Source: CAJQLB01 sp041392065 (lineage in GTDB: Bacteria > Bacteroidota > Bacteroidia > Flavobacteriales > Flavobacteriaceae). From it: a DNA stretch of 64,000 nucleotides. The position numbers and the translations under genes are program-made. The notes under the pieces are model-generated. The model was not told the DNA's origin. It did not search any database and was given only the letters and a program-made list of their open reading frames with translations. Positions 7,240-16,602 of this stretch are shown here, piece by piece. The DNA is taken from assembly GCA_041392065.1 (NCBI GenBank), contig JAWKMU010000001.1:372001-436000 (forward strand), given 5' to 3'. Every line of letters begins with the position of its first letter. Within the stretch, counting starts at the first letter, position 1.

Positions 7240-10200
7240 TTAGTTTTTTATTATGATGGCTGGTAAGTTTAATGCCTTAAATTGATTGTTATATGTTGCC
7301 ATTTCGGTATTTATTATGGCGTCTCGTTCGTTCTTAAAGGTGTTCCATTGGTTCATTAAATCTTGAAGTCTTTCTTTTGAACCTTGTGTGAGTTTAGGTT
7401 CATCAACATCAATAAATCCTTTTAAGTGCATTAATTGTGAATTCAATTTATTGTTAAAATTGATGACATCCTGAAACGTTTTTTGTTTTGGTTGAATTAA
7501 ATTTTCTTCCCAAGTGGTTATACGTTCTATCAGAGTTTTGCCTTTTTCTAATAACTCTTTTGCAACATCGTTCTCTTTTAAAAGTTTTGCATAACCTTCA
7601 AGTTGAGATTTTGCCGAACGCATATTATTTACAGACTCATGGATGTCTCTAATGGTTTTTTCAATTTGCATTAAAGCTGCTTGTTGCTCTTTAAAATCTG
7701 AAGGTGTTGAGTTAATATTTGGATTTGGTAAAATAGTAACTTCGGTTTCTGATGCACCACCATTTTCAAGTGACAAACGTAAAACGTAATTTCCAGGAGC
7801 TACATTAGATCCTGAATGGTCGCCATGCACAAATACATTATCGACACCTGGAAGCGACTCTCTTTGAAAATCCCAAGTAAAACGATTATAACCCTTTTTT
7901 GCTGGCAATACTTGAGGTGCCGAAGGTCCTCCAGGCCAAGGCTTGAAGTCTTTGTCTTTTTTACTAGAATAGGTTCTAATAACTTTATTACCTTCTAAAA
8001 CTTCAAGTTTCAATTCAAGGCTATCTATGTCTTTTGCTAAAAAATAATCAAACGTAACTCCACTTTTTGGGTTTTGCCCTAAGCCTGGAATAAAGTTATT
8101 GGAGCTTCCACCAAACAAACGATAAGTGTTTTTTGGTTTGAAAATTTGCACATCAGATTTATCAGATTTAATATGTTGAATGGCTCCTAAATCATCTAAT
8201 ATCCAAAAAGAGCGTCCAGCAGTTGCAGCTACCAAATCGTTGTCTTGAATTACTAAATCATTTATGGCTACAATTGGTAAATTCAATTGAAATTGCTGCC
8301 AATTAGTTCCATCATCAAATGAAATATAAAGTCCAGTTTCAGTTCCAGCATACAACAGTCCTTTTCGTTTTTGATCTTCCCTAACCACTCGAACAAAGCC
8401 ATGAGGATCATTAAATCCGTTTACAATTTTTGTCCATGACTGTCCATAGTTATTGGTTTTAAACACATAAGGATTTAAATCCATGGACTTGTATCTCATT
8501 ATAACTATATATGCTGTAGCTGGATCGTGTGGAGATACTTCAATGCTATTTATGATACCATCAGAAATTCCTTTTGGTGTAATGTTGGTCCAGTTTTGTC
8601 CACCATTTTTTGTAATGTGCAATAAACCATCATCACTTCCAGCATATAATACACCTTGCTCATGAGGAGATTCTACCAAAGACATTAATGTATTGTAGTT
8701 TTCGCCACCAGCAGCTTCATTAGTATAAGGTCTACCACCTGGACCTTGCTTATCTTTTTCATTTTTAGTTAAATCTGGACTTACTACATCCCAACTATTG
8801 CCACCATCTTGAGTTTTGAAAACTACATTTCCAGCATGATAAATGGTACTTCTGTCGTGTGGAGAACTGATAATTGGAGCATTCCAGTTATAACGATATT
8901 TAAAATCTTTTGGTTGAATACTTAAGCCTAACTCTGGATATTCTTTAATAGGTTTTGAAGTGTTTGCTGAAGTCACAAAACGTTCAATAATCCCTTGATA
9001 ACAACCACCATAAACATGCTCTGGGTTGTCTGGATCAAATGCTAAGAAAGCACTTTCACAACCAGCAACTGAATGCCAATCTTTCCAATCGATTCCAAAG
9101 CCATTGGTTCTACTTTTAATAGAAATTGCAGAATTATCTTGTTGACCTCCATACACATTGTAAGGCACTAAATTATCGGTAATAACTCTATAAAACTGAG
9201 CAGTTGGTTGGTTTTGTTGTGTGCTCCAACTCTTTCCTCCATTAAAAGAGATGTTTGCTCCACCATCATTAGAGTTAATCAAATTAGTATTGTCATTTGG
9301 ATTAATCCATAAATGGTGATTATCTCCATGAGGTACAGAAATATTACTAAAACTTTTTCCACCATCAATCGATTTTAAAACTGGAGCGTTTAAGACATAA
9401 ACAACATTCTCATCTTGAGTATCTGCAAAAATCTCCATATAGTACCAAGAACGTGTGATGGTTACACGATCGGAACTGACTTGCATCCATTTTTTCCCAG
9501 CATCATCAGATCTGTAAACACCAGCTTTTTTACCTTCAGCTTCAATAACCGCAAAAACTCTGTCTGGATTTGCACGAGATACTGAAATTCCAGATTTCCC
9601 AAAGGCTTCAGGTAATCCAACTTTCATTTGGTTCCATGTTGTTCCTCCATCAGTAGATTTATAAAGACCAGAATCTTTTCCGCCAGATTCCATAGTCCAA
9701 GGATAACGTCTATGTTGCCACATAGAAGCATAAAGAATTCGAGGATTAGTCATATCCATAGATAGTGAAGAAGCTCCTGTATTTTCATTAACGTAGAGTA
9801 CACGTTCCCAATTATTTCCTCCATTAGTTGATCGATATACTCCACGTTCAGTTGAAGGTCCATATTGTGCTCCTTGAGCAGTTACATAAATTATATCTGG
9901 ATTAGTAGGATGAATTATAACATCAGAAATATGTCTGGAATTGTCTAAACCTATGTGCGTCCAGGTTTTTCCTGCGTCAGTAGATTTGTATACACCATCT
10001 CCCATTGAAGTCATGACACCTCTTGCAGCATGTTCTCCCATTCCAACAACAACGACATTTGGATCGCTTTCGGAGACAGCAATTGCTCCAACAGTTCCAG
10101 TTTTTAAAAAACCATCGGAAACATTTAACCAAGTGTTTCCAGCATCAATTGTTTTCCAAACGCCTCCACCTGTACTTCCCATATAATACACATTGGGTTG

Positions 10201-10386
10201 ACCAACAACTCCAGTTGAAGCTACACTTCGACCACCACGAAAGGGACCAATATTACGCCACTTGAGATGATGAAAGTTTTTGTCTAATGATTCATTTGTA
10301 GTTTTACTGTTTTGATTTCGGTTTTGAGACTGCGTTGTCATTGGCCAAATGAATAGCACAATGACTAAGAATTTTAATAGCTTCAT
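7240..10386 (-). CDS. exported BNR/VPS10-type beta-propeller protein (sialidase-like fold)
   Basis: After a signal peptide (residues 1-20, ending MTTQSQ) comes the start RNIGPFRGGR, typical of the large Bacteroidota/Acidobacteriota propeller proteins called 'VPS10 domain-containing' or 'glycosyl hydrolase'. At least ten BNR/Asp-box motifs (S-x-D-x-G-x-x-W) are spread over residues 80-720, for example STDAGKTW, STNGGNNW, STDGGTTW and TQDGGNSW; they lie on propeller loops. Residues about 760-900 look like a beta-sandwich with NYVLRL-type strands, and 920-1040 are helical and coiled. The Arg triad needed to prove sialidase activity was not identified, so enzymatic function is open; binding of peptides or glycans is equally possible. 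It is a single gene between terminator-like sequences. Confidence 0.8.
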   Translation of the reverse strand: MKLLKFLVIVLFIWPMTTQSQNRNQNSKTTNESLDKNFHHLKWRNIGPFRGGRSVASTGVVGQPNVYYMGSTGGGVWKTIDAGNTWLNVSDGFLKTGTVGAIAVSESDPNVVVVGMGEHAARGVMTSMGDGVYKSTDAGKTWTHIGLDNSRHISDVIIHPTNPDIIYVTAQGAQYGPSTERGVYRSTNGGNNWERVLYVNENTGASSLSMDMTNPRILYASMWQHRRYPWTMESGGKDSGLYKSTDGGTTWNQMKVGLPEAFGKSGISVSRANPDRVFAVIEAEGKKAGVYRSDDAGKKWMQVSSDRVTITRSWYYMEIFADTQDENVVYVLNAPVLKSIDGGKSFSNISVPHGDNHHLWINPNDNTNLINSNDGGANISFNGGKSWSTQQNQPTAQFYRVITDNLVPYNVYGGQQDNSAISIKSRTNGFGIDWKDWHSVAGCESAFLAFDPDNPEHVYGGCYQGIIERFVTSANTSKPIKEYPELGLSIQPKDFKYRYNWNAPIISSPHDRSTIYHAGNVVFKTQDGGNSWDVVSPDLTKNEKDKQGPGGRPYTNEAAGGENYNTLMSLVESPHEQGVLYAGSDDGLLHITKNGGQNWTNITPKGISDGIINSIEVSPHDPATAYIVIMRYKSMDLNPYVFKTNNYGQSWTKIVNGFNDPHGFVRVVREDQKRKGLLYAGTETGLYISFDDGTNWQQFQLNLPIVAINDLVIQDNDLVAATAGRSFWILDDLGAIQHIKSDKSDVQIFKPKNTYRLFGGSSNNFIPGLGQNPKSGVTFDYFLAKDIDSLELKLEVLEGNKVIRTYSSKKDKDFKPWPGGPSAPQVLPAKKGYNRFTWDFQRESLPGVDNVFVHGDHSGSNVAPGNYVLRLSLENGGASETEVTILPNPNINSTPSDFKEQQAALMQIEKTIRDIHESVNNMRSAKSQLEGYAKLLKENDVAKELLEKGKTLIERITTWEENLIQPKQKTFQDVINFNNKLNSQLMHLKGFIDVDEPKLTQGSKERLQDLMNQWNTFKNERDAIINTEMATYNNQFKALNLPAIIIKN

Positions 10387-10534
10387 TACTTATTGGTTGG
10401 TTGATTAAATATTTTTGAAAGACTCAACCTGGAGCAAGATGGTTTCGTCTTTCGTAAATATAAGAAATTTTACTATGTAAAATTTACAGCTTTTACATTT
10501 AAACTAAATGGCCTAAATGAGTAAAGAACTAAAA

Positions 10535-11764
10535 CTATTTGGTTGCTTTAACTGGATTGTTAAATTCTAAAATCTCTTGATTAGCCAATAAATCATCAAA
10601 AGTTTCACGTTTTCTAATCAAATGAGCTTTGTCATTGTACCAGAGTACTTCAGCAGGACGATATCGCGAATTATAATTACTAGACATTGTAAAACAGTAT
10701 GCTCCAGCATTTTTAAAAGCTAAAATATCACCTTCTTTAATTTCATTAATACGTCTATTATTTGCAAAGGTGTCAGTTTCACAGATGTAACCTACAACAG
10801 TGTAAAAGCGTTGCTTTCCGTTTTCGTTTGAAATGTTGATGATTTCATGCTGAGAGCCATAAAGCATAGGACGAATTAAATGATTAAAACCGGAATCAAT
10901 TTGAGCAAAAACTGTGGATGTAGTTTGTTTTATAACATTAACTTTAGTTAAAAAGTAACCAGCTTCACTCACTAAAAATTTTCCTGGCTCAAAGGCTAAT
11001 GTTAATTCCTTTCCATAATTTTTGCAAAAGGTTTTAAATCTGGAGGTTAGTTTTTCACCAAATTCCTCAATATCAGTTTCTATATCTCCCTTTTTATAAG
11101 GTACTTTAAAACCAGAACCAAAATCTATAAAATCTAAATTTTTAAAATGTTTTGCGGTTTCAAAAAGAATTTCACTAGCATACAAAAACACTTCAATATC
11201 TAAAATATCACTTCCAGTATGCATATGAATACCATTAACACACATTCCAGTATTTTCAACAATACGCAGAATATGAGGTGTTTGATGTATTGAAATTCCG
11301 AATTTAGAATCTATATGACCTACAGATATATTAGTATTTCCACCAGCCATTACATGTGGATTGATACGTATACAGACTGGAATATCAGGGTGTGCATTAC
11401 CAAATTGCTCTAAAATAGAAAGGTTATCAATATTAATTTGAGCGCCAAGTTTTGCTACATCTTCAATTTCTTTGAGTGATACACCATTAGGTGTGTAAAT
11501 AATATCTTCAGGTTTGTAACCAGCCACTAAGCCAAGTTTAACTTCTTGAATTGAAACTGTGTCTAAACCAGCACCAAGTGTATTCATAAACTTTAAAACA
11601 GAAATGTTTGAAAGCGCTTTTACTGCATAATTTATCTTAACATGTTTAACCTTATTAAACGCAGCAATTAATCGTTTATACTGTGACTCAATTTTATGTG
11701 CATCATAAACATAAACTGGACTTCCAAATTCTTTAGCAATGTTTAATAAAGTTTCATTTTTCAT
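10535..11764 (-). CDS. lysA: diaminopimelate decarboxylase
   Basis: The 409-residue protein is a fold-type III PLP enzyme. The Schiff-base lysine lies in INYAVKALSN (near residue 49), the phosphate-binding GSGFKVPYKKG is near 215, EPGKFLVSEAG and the C-terminal CETDTFANNR and GAYCFTMSSNYN motifs are the conserved LysA substrate and cofactor segments. It converts meso-diaminopimelate to L-lysine plus CO2, the last step of the DAP route; dapD at 42.7 kb belongs to the same pathway. It is divergent from sucC. A TAnnTTTG-type -7 element (minus strand, 11824-11817) lies about 53 bases before the ATG. Confidence 0.95.
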   Translation of the reverse strand: MKNETLLNIAKEFGSPVYVYDAHKIESQYKRLIAAFNKVKHVKINYAVKALSNISVLKFMNTLGAGLDTVSIQEVKLGLVAGYKPEDIIYTPNGVSLKEIEDVAKLGAQINIDNLSILEQFGNAHPDIPVCIRINPHVMAGGNTNISVGHIDSKFGISIHQTPHILRIVENTGMCVNGIHMHTGSDILDIEVFLYASEILFETAKHFKNLDFIDFGSGFKVPYKKGDIETDIEEFGEKLTSRFKTFCKNYGKELTLAFEPGKFLVSEAGYFLTKVNVIKQTTSTVFAQIDSGFNHLIRPMLYGSQHEIINISNENGKQRFYTVVGYICETDTFANNRRINEIKEGDILAFKNAGAYCFTMSSNYNSRYRPAEVLWYNDKAHLIRKRETFDDLLANQEILEFNNPVKATK

Positions 11765-11902
11765 CTTTATTGACTGTTATTTAATTGTATAAAAACAATA
11801 TGAATTAATAAGCTATCAAAATTATAAAGATTTTGTTTATCTATTTAATTTAATGTTAAAAAAACACAACAAAGTTTTTATGGTGTTATCATCAGAAAAA
11901 TA

Positions 11903-11933
11903 TTGGTTTAAAGTATAAGGTTGATTACATTTG
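11903..11933 (+). promoter_or_regulatory. Bacteroidota sigma-A promoter of sucC (TTG-N20-TACATTTG)
   Basis: TTG at 11903-11905 is followed after 20 bases by TACATTTG at 11926-11933, an exact match to the flavobacterial TTG-N17-23-TAnnTTTG promoter. Transcription should begin near 11940, leaving a leader of about 18 bases before the sucC ATG at 11958. Confidence 0.8.
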
Positions 11934-11957
11934 CACTGCAAAAAATAATTTAATAAC

Positions 11958-13148
11958 ATGAATTTACACGAATATCAAGGTAAGGAAATTTTAAGCAATT
12001 TTGGAGTTAGGATTCAACGTGGTATTGTTGCCCAAAGTGCACAAGAAGCAGTAGCTGCTGCAAAGCAATTAACCAGTGAAACAGGCACGAGTTGGCATGT
12101 TATTAAAGCTCAAGTTCATGCTGGAGGACGAGGAAAAGGTGGTGGTGTAAAACTTGCCAAGAACTTAAAAGAAGTTGAAGAGCTTGCAGGACAAATTATA
12201 GGAATGAACTTAATTACACCTCAAACTTCTGCTGAAGGTAAGAAAGTGCATCAAGTATTAATTGCTGAAGATGTTTATTATCCTGGAGAAAGTGAAACGA
12301 GTGAGTTTTACATGTCTGTTTTATTAAATCGTGCCAAAGGACGTAACATGATTATGTATTCAACCGAAGGTGGAATGGACATTGAAACTGTTGCCGAAGA
12401 AACGCCACATTTAATTTTTACAGAAGAGGTTGATCCAGCTGTTGGATTGATGCCTTTTCAAGCAAGACGTGTTGCATTTAACTTAGGTTTATCTGGAACT
12501 GCCTTTAAAGAAATGACAAAGTTTGTTACTAGCCTTTATACTGCATACGTAAAATCTGACGCTTCATTATTTGAAATCAACCCTGTTTTAAAAACAAGTG
12601 ATAATAAAATAATGGCAGTTGATGCCAAAGTGACCATTGATGATAACTCATTATTTAGACATAAAGATTACAAAGATTTAAGAGATTTACGTGAAGAAAA
12701 TCCTATTGAAGTAGAAGCAGGAGCTTTAGGACTTAACTACGTTGATCTTGATGGAAACGTAGGTTGTATGGTCAATGGAGCAGGATTAGCAATGGCTACG
12801 ATGGATTTAATTAAGCAAGCAGGAGGAGAGCCAGCAAACTTTTTAGATGTTGGAGGTACTGCTGATGCTGCTAGAGTAGAGGCTGCTTTTAAAATCATTT
12901 TAAAAGATCCAAATGTAAAAGCTATCCTTATCAATATATTTGGAGGTATTGTTCGTTGTGATCGTGTGGCTCAAGGTGTCATTGATGCCTACAAAAACAT
13001 GGGAACAATCAATGTGCCAATTATTGTGAGACTTCAAGGTACCAATGCAGATATTGCAAAAGAACTTATTGATAACTCTGGTTTAGATGTTATGAGTGCT
13101 ACCGAATTTCAAGAGGCAGCAGATAAGGTACAAATGGTTTTATCATAA
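11958..13148 (+). CDS. sucC: succinyl-CoA synthetase (ADP-forming) beta subunit
   Basis: The 396-residue protein begins MNLHEYQGKEIL, the standard SucC start, and has the ATP-grasp domain (HAGGRGKGGGVKLAK near residue 54), FEINPVL near 200, NGAGLAMATMDLIK, the glycine-rich FLDVGGTA near 300 and NIFGGIVRCD near 333. With SucD it converts succinyl-CoA to succinate while making ATP in the TCA cycle. Length equals that of E. coli SucC within a few residues. sucD is not adjacent, as is common in Bacteroidota; the gene has its own promoter and terminator. Confidence 0.97.
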   Translation: MNLHEYQGKEILSNFGVRIQRGIVAQSAQEAVAAAKQLTSETGTSWHVIKAQVHAGGRGKGGGVKLAKNLKEVEELAGQIIGMNLITPQTSAEGKKVHQVLIAEDVYYPGESETSEFYMSVLLNRAKGRNMIMYSTEGGMDIETVAEETPHLIFTEEVDPAVGLMPFQARRVAFNLGLSGTAFKEMTKFVTSLYTAYVKSDASLFEINPVLKTSDNKIMAVDAKVTIDDNSLFRHKDYKDLRDLREENPIEVEAGALGLNYVDLDGNVGCMVNGAGLAMATMDLIKQAGGEPANFLDVGGTADAARVEAAFKIILKDPNVKAILINIFGGIVRCDRVAQGVIDAYKNMGTINVPIIVRLQGTNADIAKELIDNSGLDVMSATEFQEAADKVQMVLS

Positions 13149-13172
13149 GAAACAATTACATAATTTTTTATT

Positions 13173-13202
13173 AAGAGTAGTGTAACACACTACTCTTTTT
13201 TT
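13173..13202 (+). terminator. intrinsic terminator of sucC
   Basis: AAGAGTAGTGT pairs with ACACTACTCTT across the 3-base loop AAC and runs into seven or more T residues. It lies 25 bases after the sucC stop. Confidence 0.9.
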
Positions 13203-13352
13203 GTGCATAATTTTGTGATGTATTAATTGACAGTGTGTTAATGGTGTGCTAATTAACGTTAAACATTAGTTAACGTATGTAACAATTAAAATATAGAACA
13301 GTCTATATAGTATCAATCAATTTTTTATTCAATCAATTTAAAACGAACAATT

Positions 13353-13694
13353 ATGAAAAAATTAAAAACCTTACTACTTGTTGTAGCGATTACAGTTAGT
13401 GGTGTGCTTTCAGCAAGCAGTGTAGAGAAAAAAGATGACTCAGTTGTAATTACTGATGAAATTGGAAAACTACTAAAAAACCCTAGTTTTTTTGTGGATA
13501 AGGACATCGTGGCAGATGTTACCATTACCTTAAACAAAAACAACGAAATGGTTGTTTTGTCTGTAGACTCTAATGAGCAGTATGTAAACGACTTTATCAA
13601 AAGCAGATTAAACTACAAAGAATTGCCTGCAACTTTTACAAGTAAAGAAAGAACATTTAAAGTGCCTGTTAGGGTTACCGTAAAAGAAGAATAG
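13353..13694 (+). CDS. small exported protein, conserved in Flavobacteriaceae type
   Basis: The 113-residue protein has a clear signal peptide (residues 1-22: MKKLKTLLLVVAITVSGVLS, cleaved near SAS). The mature part of about 90 residues alternates strands and helices with VTITLNKNNEMVVLSVDSN in the middle and VPVRVTVKEE at the end, a pattern recalling the C-terminal TonB-like or POTRA-type small alpha/beta folds. No catalytic residues are apparent. It has its own terminator, and no promoter consensus is clear in the 150-base gap before it. Function unknown; periplasmic location inferred. Confidence 0.65.
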   Translation: MKKLKTLLLVVAITVSGVLSASSVEKKDDSVVITDEIGKLLKNPSFFVDKDIVADVTITLNKNNEMVVLSVDSNEQYVNDFIKSRLNYKELPATFTSKERTFKVPVRVTVKEE

Positions 13695-13720
13695 ATCTTT
13701 TATTTTTGAATTAGTCTTGA

Positions 13721-13748
13721 AACTCCTAAGAAGCCCTTAGGAGTTTTT
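13721..13748 (+). terminator. intrinsic terminator of the small exported protein gene
   Basis: AACTCCTAAG pairs with CTTAGGAGTT with a 5-base loop and a T run, 26 bases after the stop at 13694. The following 165 bases up to 13914 are very AT-rich and show no clear gene. Confidence 0.9.
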
Positions 13749-13913
13749 ATTTTTAATAAGCTTGATATTAAAAATCAATACATTTTGACAATGTGCAGTT
13801 TATCGATTATGCAATTAGGATGGTTTTAAAATAGAATATTTAGTGAATTTATTTAATTTATTGAAAAACAGATATTTATAATAATAACTTGTATGAAAGC
13901 CTAAAAATTAACG

Positions 13914-14042
13914 ATGAAACGAAGTCGAGTTTTCGATAATGTACGCTATATCTACGATTATAAAAAGATTATTCTGACTACTTTTATGTGGTTAATAATT
14001 AATACTCCCTCAAGTAATGATACATCGTGTAGAAAAACTTAG
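13914..14042 (+). CDS. possible 42-aa peptide overlapping the TerB-like gene start
   Basis: ATG at 13914 opens a 42-codon frame ending TAG at 14042, in a different frame from, and overlapping by 26 bases, the TerB-like gene that starts at 14017. The peptide begins MKRSRVFDNVRYIYDYKK, basic and aromatic, then a hydrophobic stretch IILTTFMWLIIN. Overlap with the next start would allow translational coupling. It is not recognised as a family; it may be a leader, a small membrane peptide or chance. Confidence 0.3.
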   Translation: MKRSRVFDNVRYIYDYKKIILTTFMWLIINTPSSNDTSCRKT

Positions 14043-14418
14043 TTTGCTTTCCGAGATGATAGCTTTTGCTCGGATAGACAAAACTTTAAAGGACATAGAA
14101 TATAACTTCTTATTAGGAGTCGCTAAGCAATTGGATATTACTCGCGAAGATTTCGATTACTTATTAGACAATCCTGTAACTCATATCAATTTAAAATCTC
14201 ATAGTGAACGTATTGTTCAGTTTCATAGGCTTGTGCTTTTAATGAATTTAGGACAAACCATCACGAGTAGAGAATTAGTAAGACTTCATAATTTTGGACT
14301 ACGAATGGGTTTAAGCCATGAGTCTATAAATAAGGTGCTTGATTTAATGGAAAGTTTCCCAAACAAAATCATTCCACCAGATTTCTTGATAGATATCTTT
14401 AAAATTCAGTATAACTAA
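14017..14418 (+). CDS. TerB-like helical domain protein
   Basis: A 133-residue, wholly helical protein. The segment LLSEMIAFARIDKTLKDIEYNFLLGVAKQLDI (residues 9-40, shown here in parts: LSEMIAFARID and EYNFLLGVAKQLDI) matches the TerB/DjlA N-terminal repeat, in which a D-x-x-(L/I/V)-x-x-x-E turn joins two helices and can bind metal. TerB proteins are linked to tellurite resistance and to stress-related membrane complexes, but single-domain forms like this are not characterised. No other ter genes are near. It converges on uvrB with a 3-base gap. Confidence 0.6.
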   Translation: MIHRVEKLSLLSEMIAFARIDKTLKDIEYNFLLGVAKQLDITREDFDYLLDNPVTHINLKSHSERIVQFHRLVLLMNLGQTITSRELVRLHNFGLRMGLSHESINKVLDLMESFPNKIIPPDFLIDIFKIQYN

Positions 14419-14421
14419 AAA

Positions 14422-16425
14422 CTACACTTTAAGGTCCGAAAGTTTACTCTGATAATTTTTAATTTCATCCCTGAGTTTTGCAGCAAGTACAAAGTCCAAT
14501 TCTTTGGCTGCTTGTTCCATTAGTTTTCTAGTATCTCTAATCTTCTTTTCCAAATCTGGCTTAGATAAATATTCATTTTCTGGTTCAGCTGCCTTTAAAG
14601 CTTCCAATTCATAATAATAAGAACTCACTGAGTTTTTAGAAAGGGCATTATCCAAGCTTTTGTTTAAAGCTTTTGGAGTAATGTTGTTTTCAGTGTTGTA
14701 AGCAATTTGTTTTTCGCGTCTGTAATTGGTTTCGTCAATGGTTTTTTGCATGCTGTTGGTTATTTTATCAGCATACATTATGGCTTTTCCATTTAAGTTT
14801 CTTGCAGCTCTACCAACAGTTTGTGTTAATGAGCGAGCTGAACGTAAAAATCCCTCTTTATCTGCATCTAAAATAGCAACCAAGGAAACTTCTGGTAAAT
14901 CCAAACCTTCACGTAATAGGTTAACACCAACCAATACATCAAATAAGCCTTTACGTAAATCTTGCATAATCTCTACACGCTCCAAAGTGTCCACATCACT
15001 GTGAATGTAGCGAACTCTAATCTGAATTCTAGCTAAATATTTGGTGAGTTCTTCAGCCATTCTCTTGGTTAGGGTTGTAACTAAAGTACGTTCATCTTTT
15101 TCAACACGTTGTTGTATTTCTTCAATTAAATCATCAATCTGATTCAAACTCGGTCGTACTTCAATAATTGGGTCAAGCAATCCAGTTGGTCTGATTACTT
15201 GCTCCACATAAATACCATCAGTTTTTTGAAGCTCGTAATCAGCAGGTGTTGCACTTACATATATGACTTGATTTTGCAAGGCTTCAAACTCTTCAAATTT
15301 TAACGGTCTGTTGTCCATAGCTGCCGGAAGCCTAAAACCATATTCCACTAAATTTTCTTTTCTGCTTCTATCACCTCCATACATGGCATGCACTTGCGAG
15401 ATGGTGACGTGACTTTCATCAACAACCATTAAATAATCATCAGGAAAATAATCCAACAAGCAGAATGGTCTTGAGCCAGCTTCTCTGCCATCGAGGTAGC
15501 GTGAATAGTTTTCAATACCTGAACAATAGCCCAATTCACGAATCATTTCAAGATCGAACTCTGTACGTTCTTTAAGTCGTTTGGCTTCCAAGTGCTTCCC
15601 AATGTCTTTGAAATAATCGTGCTGTTTCACTAAATCATCCTGAATGAGTTTTATTGCATTTTGCAAAATGTCAGGTGAGGTCACAAACATGTTGGCAGGA
15701 TAGATATTTAGTCTATCATATTTTTCAATCACCTCATTGGTTTGTATGTTGAATGATTCAATGTCTTCTATTTCATCACCAAAAAAGTGAATTCTAAAAG
15801 CATCATCTCCATAACTTGGAAATACATCTACAGTATCTCCTTTTATTCTGAAATTTCCATGATTAAATTCACCTTCAGTCCTTGAGTATAGGCTTTGAAC
15901 CAATTGATGTAAAAGTTTTGTTCTTGAAATGACTTGGTCACGCTGAATAGAAATCACATTTTTTTGAAACTCAACAGGATTTCCAATACCATACAAACAG
16001 GAAACTGAAGCTACTACCAAAACGTCACGACGACCGGAAAGCAAAGAAGAGGTTGTACTTAAACGCATCTTCTCAATTTCTTCGTTAATGGATAGATCTT
16101 TTTCTATATAAACTCCAGAAACTGGAATGTAGGCTTCAGGTTGATAATAATCATAATATGAGACGAAATATTCAACTGCATTTTCAGGAAAAAACTGCTT
16201 AAACTCTGAGTATAATTGTGCTGCTAAGGTTTTATTGTGAGCTAGCACTAAGGTTGGACGTTGCACTTCTTCAATCACATTAGCAACAGTAAACGTTTTC
16301 CCAGAACCAGTGACACCAAGAAGCGTTTGATATTTTTCATTACGATGAATTCCATCAGCCAATTGTTTGATAGCTTCTGGCTGATCTCCTGTCGGACTGA
16401 ATTCTGATTTTATTTTGAATCGCAT
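14422..16425 (-). CDS. uvrB: excinuclease ABC subunit B
   Basis: The 667-residue protein has a Walker A motif GVTGSGKT (residues 37-44), the beta-hairpin region SYYDYYQPEAYIP that separates DNA strands near residue 90, the DEAD-like VVDESH, helicase motifs V-VI (REGLDLPEVSLVAILDADKEG and QTVGRAARN), and a C-terminal UVR domain (KLMEQAAKELDFVLAAKLRDE) that contacts UvrA or UvrC. It is the damage-verifying helicase of nucleotide excision repair. Length is close to E. coli UvrB (673). The gene is alone; a low-complexity linker lies upstream. Confidence 0.97.
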   Translation of the reverse strand: MRFKIKSEFSPTGDQPEAIKQLADGIHRNEKYQTLLGVTGSGKTFTVANVIEEVQRPTLVLAHNKTLAAQLYSEFKQFFPENAVEYFVSYYDYYQPEAYIPVSGVYIEKDLSINEEIEKMRLSTTSSLLSGRRDVLVVASVSCLYGIGNPVEFQKNVISIQRDQVISRTKLLHQLVQSLYSRTEGEFNHGNFRIKGDTVDVFPSYGDDAFRIHFFGDEIEDIESFNIQTNEVIEKYDRLNIYPANMFVTSPDILQNAIKLIQDDLVKQHDYFKDIGKHLEAKRLKERTEFDLEMIRELGYCSGIENYSRYLDGREAGSRPFCLLDYFPDDYLMVVDESHVTISQVHAMYGGDRSRKENLVEYGFRLPAAMDNRPLKFEEFEALQNQVIYVSATPADYELQKTDGIYVEQVIRPTGLLDPIIEVRPSLNQIDDLIEEIQQRVEKDERTLVTTLTKRMAEELTKYLARIQIRVRYIHSDVDTLERVEIMQDLRKGLFDVLVGVNLLREGLDLPEVSLVAILDADKEGFLRSARSLTQTVGRAARNLNGKAIMYADKITNSMQKTIDETNYRREKQIAYNTENNITPKALNKSLDNALSKNSVSSYYYELEALKAAEPENEYLSKPDLEKKIRDTRKLMEQAAKELDFVLAAKLRDEIKNYQSKLSDLKV

Positions 16426-16429
16426 TGAA

Positions 16430-16602
16430 AAAGTGACTAAAGTTTTAAGTACTTAGAGTGCCTAAAGTTATTAAAGTTTTCATTAAATATTATAAGTGTC
16501 AGCTTTCCAACTTCAAATATTTTAGTGCACTTTTTACTCAAAATACTTAATATGTCTAAATTACTTAAAGTTGTTGAAAGTTTGGAATTTAGAATTTGGA
16601 AT
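16430..16602. repeat. low-complexity linker with degenerate short repeats
   Basis: Between uvrB and the T9SS gene the DNA is made of degenerate units near (GT)(G/A)ACTAAAGTT/ACTTAAAGT, for example AAAGTGACTAAAGTT at 16430, GTACTTAGAGTGCCTAAAGT at 16449 and ATTACTTAAAGTTG at 16560, followed by two copies of TTGGAATTTAG/TTGGAATTTA near 16582-16605. No gene or promoter consensus was found in it. Similar spacers lie at 34631-34772 and 36200-36258. Confidence 0.6.

Noticed and set aside
7240..10386. Calling the large propeller a sialidase
   Set aside because: Asp-box motifs are on the propeller fold in general; the catalytic Arg triad and Tyr/Glu were not identified.
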